This document shows, piece by piece, positions 42,573 through 51,116 of a DNA stretch of 64,000 bases (positions are counted from its first letter, which is position 1; each line of letters begins with the position of its first letter). The stretch comes from Saprospirales bacterium. GTDB lineage: Bacteria > Bacteroidota > Bacteroidia > Chitinophagales > Saprospiraceae. The translations under genes and the position numbers were made by a program. The notes beneath the pieces are model-generated. The model had not been told where the DNA came from. It did no database searches and worked only from the letters and a program-made list of their open reading frames with translations. The stretch is taken from positions 62,001 to 126,000 of the forward strand of contig PAAY01000041.1 of the NCBI GenBank assembly GCA_002698985.1, read 5' to 3'.

Positions 42573-43592
42573 TCACTCCTCCCTCCAAACCACATCACCC
42601 CACTGGTCGATGTATTCCCATTTGTCATCTTCGACGCACCAGGCTAGGCCGTTGCGGAAAGGCATCACTTCTTCGAAGCGGGGGGCGATGACCACCCGGC
42701 CGTCTTTGTCCATGAAACCCCAGAGGCCGTTTTTTTGCACCTGGGCCAGTTCGCCGGAAAAGACGCCGGCATCTTCAAAGCGGGGTGGGATGGCCAGCTT
42801 GCCGGATTTGTCCACGTAACCGAATAGGCCGTCTTTTTCCACCAGCGCCAGGCCCTCGCCAAAGTCGCCGGCGAAGTCGTAGGTAGGTGGCACCACAATT
42901 TCCCCTTCGTTGTTGATGAAGCCGTATTTACCATCGATGGAGGCCACGGCCATACCGTCAAAGAACTCGCCGTTGGTATAGCCTTCTATCATGTCGAATT
43001 GCGGCTTGATGAGCACTTTGCCCTCTTTGTCGATCAGGCCCCACTTGCCATTCTGAACCACCACGGCCACATTGCCCTGAAATGGCTGAGCGCTGTCGAA
43101 GCGGGGCAGGATGACCATGTCGCCATTGCGGTTGATGTAGCCCTCCTGCTCACGGATGCGCACCGGCGCCAGGCCTTCGGAAAATTCACCGGCCCAGTCG
43201 AAGTTTGGTTCGATAACTTCATTGCCCCACTGATCGATGTAACCGTACAGGCCATCGAAGTTAACAGCAGCCACACCTTCGCTGAAATCCCCGGCGTCGT
43301 AAAACTGCACCGGAATGGCCAGCCGGCCACGTTGATCGATGTAGCCCCACATGCGCACCACCCGGGCCCGGGCCAGGTGCTCTTCGAACAATCCGACGTA
43401 ATTGAAAGTGTGGCGAAGCAGCGGCCTTCCGAGGTGATCGAGGTGCACCAGGCGGTCGTTCAGTTGCACCCGTGCGAAACCATTGTAAAAATCTTCCACG
43501 GCCACGTACTGCGGCTCAATGACAACCTCACCGGAGGCGTCGATGAATCCAAACTTGCCGTGCTCTCTGATTTTAAAAAGTGGCCTGCTCAT
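42573..43592 (-). CDS. WG-repeat protein
   Basis: 339 residues without a signal peptide or TM helix. It is made of about eight WG repeats of ~35-40 residues, each with the form GKWGFIDxxGxVVIxPxFDxAxxFxxGLAxV (for example KFGFIDASGEVVIEPQYVAVEDF, LYGYIDQWGNEVIEPNFDWAGEF, KWGLIDKEGKVLIKPQFD). Repeats 2 and 3 are the most diverged. WG repeats form beta-propeller-like modules used for protein binding in Bacteroidota; the partner is unknown. Predicted cytoplasmic. Its stop is close to the repetitive module at 42547. Confidence 0.9.
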   Translation of the reverse strand: MSRPLFKIREHGKFGFIDASGEVVIEPQYVAVEDFYNGFARVQLNDRLVHLDHLGRPLLRHTFNYVGLFEEHLARARVVRMWGYIDQRGRLAIPVQFYDAGDFSEGVAAVNFDGLYGYIDQWGNEVIEPNFDWAGEFSEGLAPVRIREQEGYINRNGDMVILPRFDSAQPFQGNVAVVVQNGKWGLIDKEGKVLIKPQFDMIEGYTNGEFFDGMAVASIDGKYGFINNEGEIVVPPTYDFAGDFGEGLALVEKDGLFGYVDKSGKLAIPPRFEDAGVFSGELAQVQKNGLWGFMDKDGRVVIAPRFEEVMPFRNGLAWCVEDDKWEYIDQWGDVVWREE

Positions 43593-43675
43593 GCATTGTT
43601 TTAGGTAGGCGGCTAAGATATAATTTTTGAGGATTTAGGAAGATGACACAGGCCAATACCGTGGTCTTATCTCCA

Positions 43676-45637
43676 TCACCAGATGCCTTTGATGAAATCC
43701 TCACCGAAAACCACCTTGAAATTGTCGTAGCGCAAGGCCTCACCGATGCCCTCTTTTCTGCCCCTCAGGTGCAGGTGCAGGAAATGCTCCGCCACTCCCC
43801 AGAAGCTGATCCAGCTTTCGGGCTGGCGGTAATCGTGCACTTCCTTCGGATAATAAAAATAGATGACCTCTTTCCCGGCCTCGTGCAGGGCTTTGGCAAA
43901 ATCATCGTACTGCTGTTGCGGAACCCGCTCATCCAAACTGCCGGTGGTCAACAGGATGGGGTCCTCGATGGAGGCAATGTGGTTGATGGGCGAATGATCC
44001 CGGAGCAATTGCAGGTCTGCATCATTGTTCACATCTCCCACCCGCTCCCGCCAAAAGTCGTTGTCGGCAAAAGGCAGGCGGCAGAAGGACTCCAGGTCGG
44101 CGATGCCGTACATGGAAAGCCCGCAGGCGAACTTTTCGGGTGCTTTGGCCAGGGCGTAGTTAGTGGCGTAGCCGCCGTAAGACCAGCCCCACATGCCGAT
44201 GCGGTCTTTGTGGGCAATGCCTTTGCCAACGGCCCAGTCCACCACATCGATGATGTCGTGGTGCATGGCCCCGCCCCATTCTTTGTTGCCGGCGTCGCAA
44301 AAGGCCTTGCCGAGGCCCGTGGTGCCCCGAAACTCCATGTTGATGACCACATAGTGGCGGTTGGCCAGGAGCTGAAAATTGCGGTTGTGGAACCACGAAT
44401 TCCAATGCGTCACTCCCGCCCAGGGCCCGCCGTGGATGTAAATGACGGTGGGCAGCGGCACCTTTGGCAGGCCGTCGTCACCGGCCATGCCTGGCGGCAC
44501 ATAGACGTGCACGGGCAGATTCTTTCCGTCCCGGGTTTCAACCGTGTAAGCCTTGCGGGTTGCCAGGTCGAAGCCGTCCAGGTGGCTGTAGTCGTTGAAC
44601 AGGTGCAAGAGTTTTTTTTGCCTTCGGTCAAAATGATAATAGTCCAGCGGCCCGCCGTTGAACCGGCGAACCAGCCAGTAGTTGTCGTCATCGCTGGCAG
44701 CCACGAAGCCCACGTTGTCGCCGAGGTTTTGCCGAAGGAAATCAAAATCAGCCTGGCAGGTGGCATCCACCACATGGCGGCGGGTATCGGCCCAGAGCGC
44801 CACCACCGAGGTTACTTTACCGGCAGCATTCACACTGGCAGCATAGGGCAAAATGTCGGCGTCGGGGTCTTCGGCCAGCAGTTGTTTTTCCCCGCTGGCA
44901 GCATCGATGGCGTACAGCGCCGCCTTGTCACTATCCTGGTTGGAGGTGGCGTAGATGGTTGCACCGTCATTGCTGACGCTGACGATTCTGGAAAAGCCAC
45001 CGACGAAATACTCGGGATGGAAGGGATGGATAAAAAGTGTGTCCCAACCGCCGGCGTTTTTACGAAGCAAAGTGTTGCCACCGAGGCTGTTGGACTGATC
45101 GGCGGCCACCGGGCCAAAAGCTTCGTCGAAAAAGACCCTGGAAAAATCTGCCGGAAGGGATTGGCGCCGCCACCGGTTGCTCAACACATCCACGAGCTGC
45201 CAGCCTGCATCGGGAGTCCGTACCATCACCTTGTTTGGGAAGCGTGCACTCGTTTTTTCAACGGAAATGCGCTCAAAAGCATGCCCCTCCAACACCCTGG
45301 ACGCACGGGTGGCAAAGGAATAATACTCCAGTTGCTGCCCCTTTTCCGTGCGGATGACGACCAGCAAGCCCTCTTTGTGCAATGGTGTAAACCCCTGAAC
45401 AGCCCCATGAAATTTCAACTGCCGCTCCACCAGCGGATGCGCCACATCGAGGTAGTAGATGCTGCTGTCAGCGCCGCTGCCGTCTTTCAGGTACAGCACC
45501 AGTTGCCCGTCCGTGGACAAAGAAACCGACACCTTGTCCTTTTCCCGGAACAGCAGTTCCCGCGGTATCAGGTTGTCCGGTCGCTGCGCAATGGACAGGG
45601 TGGGTAAAAGCAAAAGCAGAAAGCTGATCAAACGCAT
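43676..45637 (-). CDS. Secreted S9-family (prolyl-oligopeptidase-like) peptidase
   Basis: 653 residues. Signal peptide (MRLISFLLLLLPTLSIAQ). An N-terminal beta-propeller-like part (residues ~20-350) contains repeats such as KDKVSVSLSTDGQLVLYLKDGSGADS. The C-terminal alpha/beta hydrolase domain has the S9 triad: Ser in MWGWSYGGYATNYAL (~490), Asp in TTGSLDERVPQQQYDDF (~580), His in YPKEVHDYRQ (~615); the oxyanion motif HGGPWAGVTHWNS is also present. Such enzymes cleave short peptides C-terminal to Pro or Ala. It lies between a WG-repeat gene and metB without operon spacing. Confidence 0.92.
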   Translation of the reverse strand: MRLISFLLLLLPTLSIAQRPDNLIPRELLFREKDKVSVSLSTDGQLVLYLKDGSGADSSIYYLDVAHPLVERQLKFHGAVQGFTPLHKEGLLVVIRTEKGQQLEYYSFATRASRVLEGHAFERISVEKTSARFPNKVMVRTPDAGWQLVDVLSNRWRRQSLPADFSRVFFDEAFGPVAADQSNSLGGNTLLRKNAGGWDTLFIHPFHPEYFVGGFSRIVSVSNDGATIYATSNQDSDKAALYAIDAASGEKQLLAEDPDADILPYAASVNAAGKVTSVVALWADTRRHVVDATCQADFDFLRQNLGDNVGFVAASDDDNYWLVRRFNGGPLDYYHFDRRQKKLLHLFNDYSHLDGFDLATRKAYTVETRDGKNLPVHVYVPPGMAGDDGLPKVPLPTVIYIHGGPWAGVTHWNSWFHNRNFQLLANRHYVVINMEFRGTTGLGKAFCDAGNKEWGGAMHHDIIDVVDWAVGKGIAHKDRIGMWGWSYGGYATNYALAKAPEKFACGLSMYGIADLESFCRLPFADNDFWRERVGDVNNDADLQLLRDHSPINHIASIEDPILLTTGSLDERVPQQQYDDFAKALHEAGKEVIYFYYPKEVHDYRQPESWISFWGVAEHFLHLHLRGRKEGIGEALRYDNFKVVFGEDFIKGIW

Positions 45638-45647
45638 GGTAATTGTT

Positions 45648-45685
45648 TGTTGAGAGGGGTTGAGAGGGGTTTAGAGGGGTGGATT
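45648..45685. repeat. Low-complexity module C at the S9 peptidase 5' side
   Basis: TTGAGAGGGGTTGAGAGGGG units, another copy of the vocabulary seen at 39907 and 56551. Confidence 0.65.
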
Positions 45686-45738
45686 CCGGGGTTACTCATG
45701 AACCTCCGAACCAAGGCCATACCCTCTAAACACCTGCA

Positions 45739-45857
45739 GGCCCTAAACCTGGCAAAGCCGGCTAAACCCACGCCAGTGGTTAAACGGCCATCGGCCCTAA
45801 ACCCGGCAAAGCCGGCTAAACCCACGCAGTGGCTAAACAGCCATCGGCCCTAAACAA
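45739..45857. repeat. Tandem repeat of 53-54-bp units
   Basis: Two units (45739-45792 and 45793-45845) plus a fragment of a third. They begin GGCCCTAAACC and carry GGCAAAGCCGGC, an imperfect hairpin core, then a CCCACGC(C)AGTGG hairpin. The units differ in a handful of positions. They are between metB and the S9 peptidase, on no gene. Confidence 0.8.
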
Positions 45858-47003
45858 TCACAAAAACGTCAGGGCCTTTTCGAGGTCCTCTATGAGGTCG
45901 TCCACATCTTCAACACCCACGCTGAGGCGGATGAGGGAATCGGTGAGCCCATTCTTAAGACGCTCTTCTTTCGGAATGGATGCATGGGTCATGGATGCCG
46001 GATGTCCGATGAGCGACTCTACCCCACCCAATGACTCAGCCAGGGTGAAGAGGTGCGTTTTACTCAGCACTTTTTTCGCTTCGTCAAATTCGTCTTTGTG
46101 CAAGTCGAAAGAGACCATGGCCCCGAAGCCCCGCATCTGTCGGGCAGCCACGGCGTGGCCAGGGTGCGAGTCGAAGCCCGGCCAGTAAACCTTGTTCACC
46201 TTTGGATGGCCCTGCAGGTAATGGGCGATCTTTTCGGCATTTTCGCAAGCCCTTGCAACCCGCAGGTGCAGGGTTTTGATGCCCCTCAGCACCAGAAAGC
46301 AATCCATGGGGCCGGGAATGCCGCCACTGGCATTCTGGATAAAATGCAGTTGATCGGCCAGGGCCTGGTCTTTCACCACCACGGCGCCCAGCACGGTGTC
46401 GGAGTGGCCGCCCAGGTATTTGGTGGCGGAGTGCACCACGATGTCGGCGCCCAGGTCGAGTGGGGTCTGGAGGTAAGGTGATGCGAAGGTGTTGTCAACA
46501 CAGGTGAGGATGCCGTGCTTTTTGGCCACCTTGCTCACCGCCTCGATGTCAACGATGTTGAGCATCGGATTGGTGGGCGTTTCAATCCAGAGCAGTTTGG
46601 TGGCGGGTGTGATGTGTTTTTCCACCTCGGCCGGATCGGTCATGGAGATGAATTTCCCTTTCAGTCCAAAGCGCTCGTAGATCTTGGTGATGATGCGGTA
46701 AGAGCCGCCGTAGAGGTCGCTGGTGGCCAGCACTTCATCGCCGCTGTTGAGCAGCTTCAGAACGGCATCCATGGCAGCCATTCCGGAACCAAAACAGATG
46801 CCGTCCACCCCGTTTTCGAGTGAGGCGAGGTTCTTTTCCAGGGCTATCCTCGTGGGATTCTGGGTGCGGGCATATTCATAACCCTTGTGAACCCCCGGAG
46901 CATCCTGGGCGTAGGTGCTGGTCTGGTAGATGGGTGTCATCACCGCACCGGTGGAGGGATCGGGATGCAATCCGCCGTGTATGGTTTTCGTCGCAAATTT
47001 CAT
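45858..47003 (-). CDS. metB: Cystathionine gamma-synthase/lyase (trans-sulfuration PLP enzyme)
   Basis: 381 residues. PLP type-I, Cys/Met metabolism family: FATKTIHGGLHPDPSTGAVMTPIYQTSTYAQ (residue ~3), YEYARTQNPTRIALEKNLASLE (~43), SDLYGGSYRIITKIYERFG (PLP phosphate region), WIETPTNPMLNIVDI (~155), CVDNTFASPYLQTPLDLGADIVVHSATKYLGGHSD (Lys in SATK binds PLP, ~205) and GGVESLIGHPASMTHAS. The protein fits MetB, though CGL (lyase) cannot be excluded by sequence alone. A -7 element lies 99 bases upstream. Confidence 0.93.
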   Translation of the reverse strand: MKFATKTIHGGLHPDPSTGAVMTPIYQTSTYAQDAPGVHKGYEYARTQNPTRIALEKNLASLENGVDGICFGSGMAAMDAVLKLLNSGDEVLATSDLYGGSYRIITKIYERFGLKGKFISMTDPAEVEKHITPATKLLWIETPTNPMLNIVDIEAVSKVAKKHGILTCVDNTFASPYLQTPLDLGADIVVHSATKYLGGHSDTVLGAVVVKDQALADQLHFIQNASGGIPGPMDCFLVLRGIKTLHLRVARACENAEKIAHYLQGHPKVNKVYWPGFDSHPGHAVAARQMRGFGAMVSFDLHKDEFDEAKKVLSKTHLFTLAESLGGVESLIGHPASMTHASIPKEERLKNGLTDSLIRLSVGVEDVDDLIEDLEKALTFL

Positions 47004-47101
47004 GAAGGTCTCAATTTGGATGTTGGTTTAGCAATTTGATTTGGCTGGCGCTGGCAGCCGGTTCCACAATAACACAAACAATGCCGCCAGGGCAAGGGCG
47101 G

Positions 47102-47109
47102 CAAAAGTA
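47102..47109 (-). promoter_or_regulatory. Candidate -7 element TACTTTTG for metB
   Basis: Minus-strand exact TAnnTTTG, about 99 bases ahead of the metB ATG. No TTG at the -33 distance. Confidence 0.45.
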
Positions 47110-47144
47110 GCAAGGAGATCCAAAGCCGTGGCTGAGGGAAAATG

Positions 47145-47173
47145 AAAAGGGCAACCCGAAAAACAGGCTGCCC
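47145..47173 (-). terminator. Terminator after the HU gene
   Basis: Minus strand: GGGCAGCCTG pairs with CGGGTTGCCC (two G-T pairs) around TTTTT, followed by TTTTC. It lies 33 bases past the HU stop. Confidence 0.78.
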
Positions 47174-47205
47174 TATTGCATGGTATTAATTCTTGTGTTT
47201 CAGAA

Positions 47206-47478
47206 TTAGTTCACAGCATCAGTCAGTTCCTTACCGGCTTTGAATTTCACATTGCTCTTGGCAGCAATCTTGATGGTTTCACCGGTTTGGGGGTTGCGTC
47301 CCTGACGGGCAGCACGATGACTTACAGAGAAAGTTCCGAATCCAATCAGGGTCACTTTGTCGCCATTTTTCAGGCTGTCAGCGATTGAATCGAGTGCAGC
47401 GTTCACTGCGGCAGTAGCCTGGTTTTTCGTCAATCCAGCACTTTCAGCTACTTTGTTGATCAGATCTCCTTTGTTCAT
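47206..47478 (-). CDS. hup: HU-family DNA-binding protein
   Basis: 90 residues, the exact HU size. [89 protein letters not shown] contains the DNA-inserting arm with GRNPQTG (residues ~60-66, including the Pro that kinks DNA). Histone-like architectural protein acting on the nucleoid. It has a promoter matching the Bacteroidota consensus (47517-47545) and a terminator, so it is a monocistronic gene. Confidence 0.96.
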   Translation of the reverse strand: MNKGDLINKVAESAGLTKNQATAAVNAALDSIADSLKNGDKVTLIGFGTFSVSHRAARQGRNPQTGETIKIAAKSNVKFKAGKELTDAVN

Positions 47479-47516
47479 TGTTATTAAGTTTAAATGAGTG
47501 AAAATTCGAAGTGGCG

Positions 47517-47545
47517 CAAATTTAGACAGTCATTGGTTTTTTCAA
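47517..47545 (-). promoter_or_regulatory. Promoter of the HU gene
   Basis: Minus strand: TTG (47545-47543), 18-base spacer, TAAATTTG (47524-47517). Near-perfect Bacteroidota promoter; the leader is about 30 bases. Confidence 0.78.
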
Positions 47546-47655
47546 CCTTTTGTCAGATAAAAATGCCTTATTTTATGCGGTTTCCAGGCAATTAGCGTTG
47601 TTGTTTGTGATTTTTGCACCCTGACAGCAACCATTTTGCCACCAATCCAGCCATC

Positions 47656-47859
47656 ATGAAGAAACTCTTCCCATTCTTAGCCCTTCTGCTCATCGCTGCC
47701 GCAACGACGATTTCCACCTCCTCCTGCAACCGCGGCTATGGCTGCCCCATCAATGAAGAATCCCACATCCAACCCGACAAAAAAGGTCGCTACCCCAAAT
47801 CCAAAACCCGCTCCGGCCTCTTCCCGAAAGACATGAAGAAGAAAGTGAAAGTGAATTAG
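47656..47859 (+). CDS. Small lipoprotein (67 residues)
   Basis: From ATG 47656: MKKLFPFLALLLIAAATTI then STSSC, a signal peptide with the Cys expected of a lipoprotein. The mature ~42 residues are basic (HIQPDKKGRYPKSKTRSGLFPKDMKKKVKVN) with one Cys pair (CNRGYGC). No named family. It resembles many tiny orphan lipoproteins of Saprospiria. The stop TAG is part of a GAGTAGGGAGTAG module that follows at once. Confidence 0.66.
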   Translation: MKKLFPFLALLLIAAATTISTSSCNRGYGCPINEESHIQPDKKGRYPKSKTRSGLFPKDMKKKVKVN

Positions 47860-47889
47860 AGTAGGGAGTAGGGAGTAGGGAGTAGAGTT
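47857..47889. repeat. Module B beginning at the stop codon of the small lipoprotein
   Basis: TAGAGTAGGGAGTAGGGAGTAG; the first TAG is the stop codon of the gene before it. Confidence 0.72.
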
Positions 47890-47957
47890 CTCCCGATCCT
47901 GGCAGGGTTCGGAACCTTTGTCCCAGACCTTTCTTGCTGGCAGCATCACGGCCCCAG

Positions 47958-48246
47958 CTGAAATTTTCAAGCTGATGTCGGAAGCAATTAAGTGAGAATT
48001 AGACAAGGTAGGGGTCGTCACCCTCTTAATCCTCTCTCTTGTCACCCTCCGAAGGAGGGTTGCAAGCTCGCCTTCTCTCAAAGTCTCCAAGTCACATCGT
48101 CTCAAAGTCACACAGTCTCACAGCCACATCGTCTCAAACACTCTCCGACAAAGCCTCTCCCAACAAATTAAAGATGGTAACGGTGATGAAGATGGCCAGG
48201 CCGGGGAAGAGGGCCAGCCACCAGGCAGAAGGAGCCTGCCGGGCAG
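47958..48246. repeat. Direct repeat copy A, carrying a duplicated oppC 3' end
   Basis: About 290 bases nearly identical to 51679-51935, with a ~30-base expansion of the CTCAAAGTC/CACAGTC module inside copy A. It spans a shared intergenic part (AAGTGAGAATT, CACCCTCTTAATCC, CGAAGGAGGGTTGCAAGC) and the last ~38 codons of an oppC-like gene. It ends at a junction after GGAGCCTGCC. Confidence 0.85.
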
Positions 48247-48337
48247 TTTGACCCTGACTGCCGTAAACGGCGGTGATGTAGAGTTTGGTGTTGATGTCGA
48301 AAGCCTGGGGGAAAGTGCCTGCCAGCGTGATGGGCAA
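48134..48337 (-). pseudogene. Truncated oppC copy fused to a foreign fragment
   Basis: The last ~37 residues (RQAPSAWWLALFPGLAIFI...GEALSESV) repeat the C-terminus of the functional oppC at 51823. Upstream of about 48250 the frame switches to an unrelated 30-residue peptide (TLAGTFPQAFDINTKLYITAVYGSQGQ), which is not oppC. It has no proper start or full domain; it is a rearrangement relic. The identical stretch at the nucleotide level means the duplication is recent. Confidence 0.82.
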
Positions 48338-48440
48338 TGCAATGGATTGAAATATTGGGAACTAACAGCTACAAACAGGCATACGAGCAGAGGATGGAAA
48401 TTTCTCACCCCTGCTCGTAAAACACCATGCTACTCAACTT

Positions 48441-49052
48441 CTACCTTGTAAATAGTACATCGCAAGAATCCAAGAATATGAGAAAGTTAGTCGCCCCATC
48501 CCTGTAATAAAACCTGGCGAAAAGGGTATCACGATCAGGAGTAAACTTCCCGGTCATGTAAACCCATTCATTTTCCGGCCCAGAATCCAACTGGCAAGGT
48601 ATCAGATCTGAATAAAAACTGTCTACGTAAGCTATGCTGTCCCCTTCCAGTCTTGTAAAATATCTGTATTTGCCATGTCTTCTGGTTCTTGCATCATTCA
48701 ATGAGTACTCAGGATCGGTGTTGAAACCGTCAAAAACATCATCATTCGTTTTGAACAACGCAATGGAATCATCTTCGAATTTCTCCAGCCATAAAAAGAG
48801 CGTATCAACACATGGACAACCATCGGTGATGCCGTACCATTCGTTTTCTTTCAGTGCCCTGCACCTTCCATACGCCGTATAATTGCCTTCCGGACAAATG
48901 CATGATCCATCCACAAATTCATATCCCGTCTCAAATACGTAACCTTCTCCGCGCACTACATCGCACGGATTGACATTGGGCCCAGTCTCCTCTTTGCACT
49001 TCGAACAGGAACCTATCACCAAAATGAAAATGAACAATGAAAAATTTTTCAT
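48441..49052 (-). CDS. Lipoprotein of unknown function (within the direct-repeat island)
   Basis: 203 residues from ATG 49052 (MKNFSLFIFILVIGSCSKC), lipobox IGSC with Cys at ~16. The mature part has an EGF-like or follistatin-like Cys pattern: PCDVVRGEGYVFETGYEFVDGSCICPEGNYTAYGRCRAL (residues ~28-68), then CPCVDTLFLWLEKFEDDSIALFKTNDDVFDGF, and a C-terminal FTPDRDTLFARFYYRDGATNFLIFLDSCDVLF. I know no named family. AT-richer than its neighbours. It lies 69 bp downstream of the large T9SS gene and probably shares its transcript; both sit between the 47958 and 51679 repeats. Confidence 0.72.
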   Translation of the reverse strand: MKNFSLFIFILVIGSCSKCKEETGPNVNPCDVVRGEGYVFETGYEFVDGSCICPEGNYTAYGRCRALKENEWYGITDGCPCVDTLFLWLEKFEDDSIALFKTNDDVFDGFNTDPEYSLNDARTRRHGKYRYFTRLEGDSIAYVDSFYSDLIPCQLDSGPENEWVYMTGKFTPDRDTLFARFYYRDGATNFLIFLDSCDVLFTR

Positions 49053-49121
49053 ACTCAGAGTTTTTTTGATGGAACCAGGATACATACACATGCACCCTGG
49101 TTCCCTGGTAAGAAAAATGAA

Positions 49122-51116
49122 TTACCTGGAATAGAACACCTTGAAAGTTTCTTTTCTCAGACCGTCAGTCAATTGAATGAAGTATAAACCAGTAGGAATG
49201 GACGAGGCCTGTTCTCTGAATTTTGCCAGGACATCGGCTTTGTCGAACAATGCTTCTCCCTGGAATACCAATCTTCCGGAAATGTCATAAACCACATAGG
49301 TAGCCTCAAGTGGGTTAGTTTCGTAATTGGTATATCCTGAATCCAAATTGCGGTAGTCCAAAACGGCTCCATCCAAGGGATCCCCTCCACCAGTGCCTGA
49401 ACCATCTCCGTTCACACTTACAATACAGCGCTCATCAGCGATCACGACATCCCAACCCCACTCGGTCAATTGTGTAATGTTACCAGGACCACTGGGCATT
49501 CCCCACGGCCCTTGAAGTCCAAAAAAATACCCCAATTTTGCTGAAGTTTCTTCTGTACTCAAAGGCCCGTCTACCGAGGCGAGCACCCAACTGCCAATCT
49601 TTTGGGTACAGCAATGGTTCTGACCCTCTCCAATCAGTCCACCTGGTACAATTCCTGCCGCATAGAAGTTACTGTTTACATTGGCCCAACTAAACCAAGA
49701 CCTTTTCCCGCCACACATGAGGTTTGAAAAACTCATCACTTGCAAATGTGCTGCTTCATTTGGATGAAAAGTTACTTCAATATCGTGACCATCAGCAAGT
49801 GTGGCCTCAACAGTGGCATTTGCATTGCATTGGCTCTGAGCCAGGAAAGGTGTAGTAACCAGCTCACTCAATTGTGTGGAAAGATTCTCTATCAAAGTTT
49901 GCAATCCGGATGAATTGTCATTGATAAAAAACTGGGCAATGGGGACTGCCAAATCAATCAAATTCACCCAGAATTGAGAATTGACTTGCCAGTTGCACTC
50001 GGCCTCAGCCCGGACATCACCGGCAGCAAGAACCTGTACATTATCGGAACCTCCTTTACTCAACGTAACAACGGCCAAATCCTGAGATGCAGCCTTTGAC
50101 TTCTTTTCGGAAATACCACCTGTATGCCTTGTAGCATAAGCTAGCACTTCCGTATCATATCTGTAATAAAGTAGTAATTTTTTCTCACGGTCGCACTCAC
50201 GGGGCAAATTTGCATAGTTGGTACACAGAAGGTTAAAACCAACCTGACCAATATATGGGCTTGAGTTGATGTTGTTGATGACCTTGGAGTTCAACTCGTG
50301 TTCGTCACTTCCGGCTTTCCACCCCTCTGACTGAATTGCATTCCATTTTGCAGCACCCTTGGTTGACGATGCCCACCAATAATGCGCATTTCCTGGTAAA
50401 TCTATCTTTCCCCCCGAATCTTTATTTTTTGCAAGTATAGTTCCGTCAGGAAGTAAGGTTCCAGGAGTTGCATTCTGAGTGGTATTGAAAACAAAAATGC
50501 AGTGGCAGCCATCATTCGTCGTACGATTTGGCGGCGGTGGCAGCATGAGGCCATCGTCAGTTTGAAATTTCTGCCCCAGGAAATAGTACTGTTGAAAAAA
50601 GGATAACTTTTCGTACTGAGACACACCTTCTGCTTCTTCCAGGAATTGTGGGAGAGGTACAGATCCATCCTGCTGCTGGAATTCCACAATTGTTTGGTAC
50701 ATCTTTTCTGAAACCTCTATCCCCCTGATCGATGGGTTGTCAGCATAGGTGCTTATTACTGCTACCGCTACTTCATTACCACAGTTGTCAAGGGTCGTAA
50801 CTTCAAAGAGTTCATCAGGATCCAAACCTTCAATCAGAATTTCACCATTGATGGAAGATACCTGTCCATCCGACTCAACGCCATCAAGCTTCTGATAACC
50901 AAATATTTGTCCTTCAGAAGTGCCTTCAAACTCGAGATACGCCCTTGAGTAGTTTTCATAATTGATGACTGCTTTTGCAATCAACTTAGGGGGCCTGCAA
51001 GTGTCAGCCATTACTTCAAGAAATTCTTGAGAGAGTTCGACACCAAGTGAGTCCTGACCGCGCAGTAAATCAGAAAATGAAATTACCGCACAAAGAAAAA
51101 TAATAAGCTTTTTCAT
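49122..51116 (-). CDS. Large secreted protein with T9SS type-A sorting domain (within the direct-repeat island)
   Basis: 664 residues. Signal peptide (MKKLIIFLCAVISFSDLLRG). Mature order: beta-rich N-terminal segment (RPPKLIAKAVINYENYSRAYLEFEG), a helical segment (FLEEAEGVSQYEKLSFFQQYYFLGQ), a unique core with a C-H-C motif (NDGCHCIFVF), a Trp/Ala-rich segment (AHYWWASSTKGAAKWNAIQSEGW), and a C-terminal sorting domain (YVVYDISGRLVFQGEALFDK ... IPTGLYFIQLTDGLRKETFKVFYSR). It is exported through the T9SS. I see no HExxH or other catalytic motif and no known domain. The AT-rich base composition differs visibly from the GC-rich opp genes next to it. Confidence 0.82.
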   Translation of the reverse strand: MKKLIIFLCAVISFSDLLRGQDSLGVELSQEFLEVMADTCRPPKLIAKAVINYENYSRAYLEFEGTSEGQIFGYQKLDGVESDGQVSSINGEILIEGLDPDELFEVTTLDNCGNEVAVAVISTYADNPSIRGIEVSEKMYQTIVEFQQQDGSVPLPQFLEEAEGVSQYEKLSFFQQYYFLGQKFQTDDGLMLPPPPNRTTNDGCHCIFVFNTTQNATPGTLLPDGTILAKNKDSGGKIDLPGNAHYWWASSTKGAAKWNAIQSEGWKAGSDEHELNSKVINNINSSPYIGQVGFNLLCTNYANLPRECDREKKLLLYYRYDTEVLAYATRHTGGISEKKSKAASQDLAVVTLSKGGSDNVQVLAAGDVRAEAECNWQVNSQFWVNLIDLAVPIAQFFINDNSSGLQTLIENLSTQLSELVTTPFLAQSQCNANATVEATLADGHDIEVTFHPNEAAHLQVMSFSNLMCGGKRSWFSWANVNSNFYAAGIVPGGLIGEGQNHCCTQKIGSWVLASVDGPLSTEETSAKLGYFFGLQGPWGMPSGPGNITQLTEWGWDVVIADERCIVSVNGDGSGTGGGDPLDGAVLDYRNLDSGYTNYETNPLEATYVVYDISGRLVFQGEALFDKADVLAKFREQASSIPTGLYFIQLTDGLRKETFKVFYSR

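Noticed and set aside
43643-45607. 654-codon plus-strand frame opposite the S9 peptidase
   Set aside because: As long as the true gene but without signal peptide or motif; the minus strand has an intact catalytic triad.
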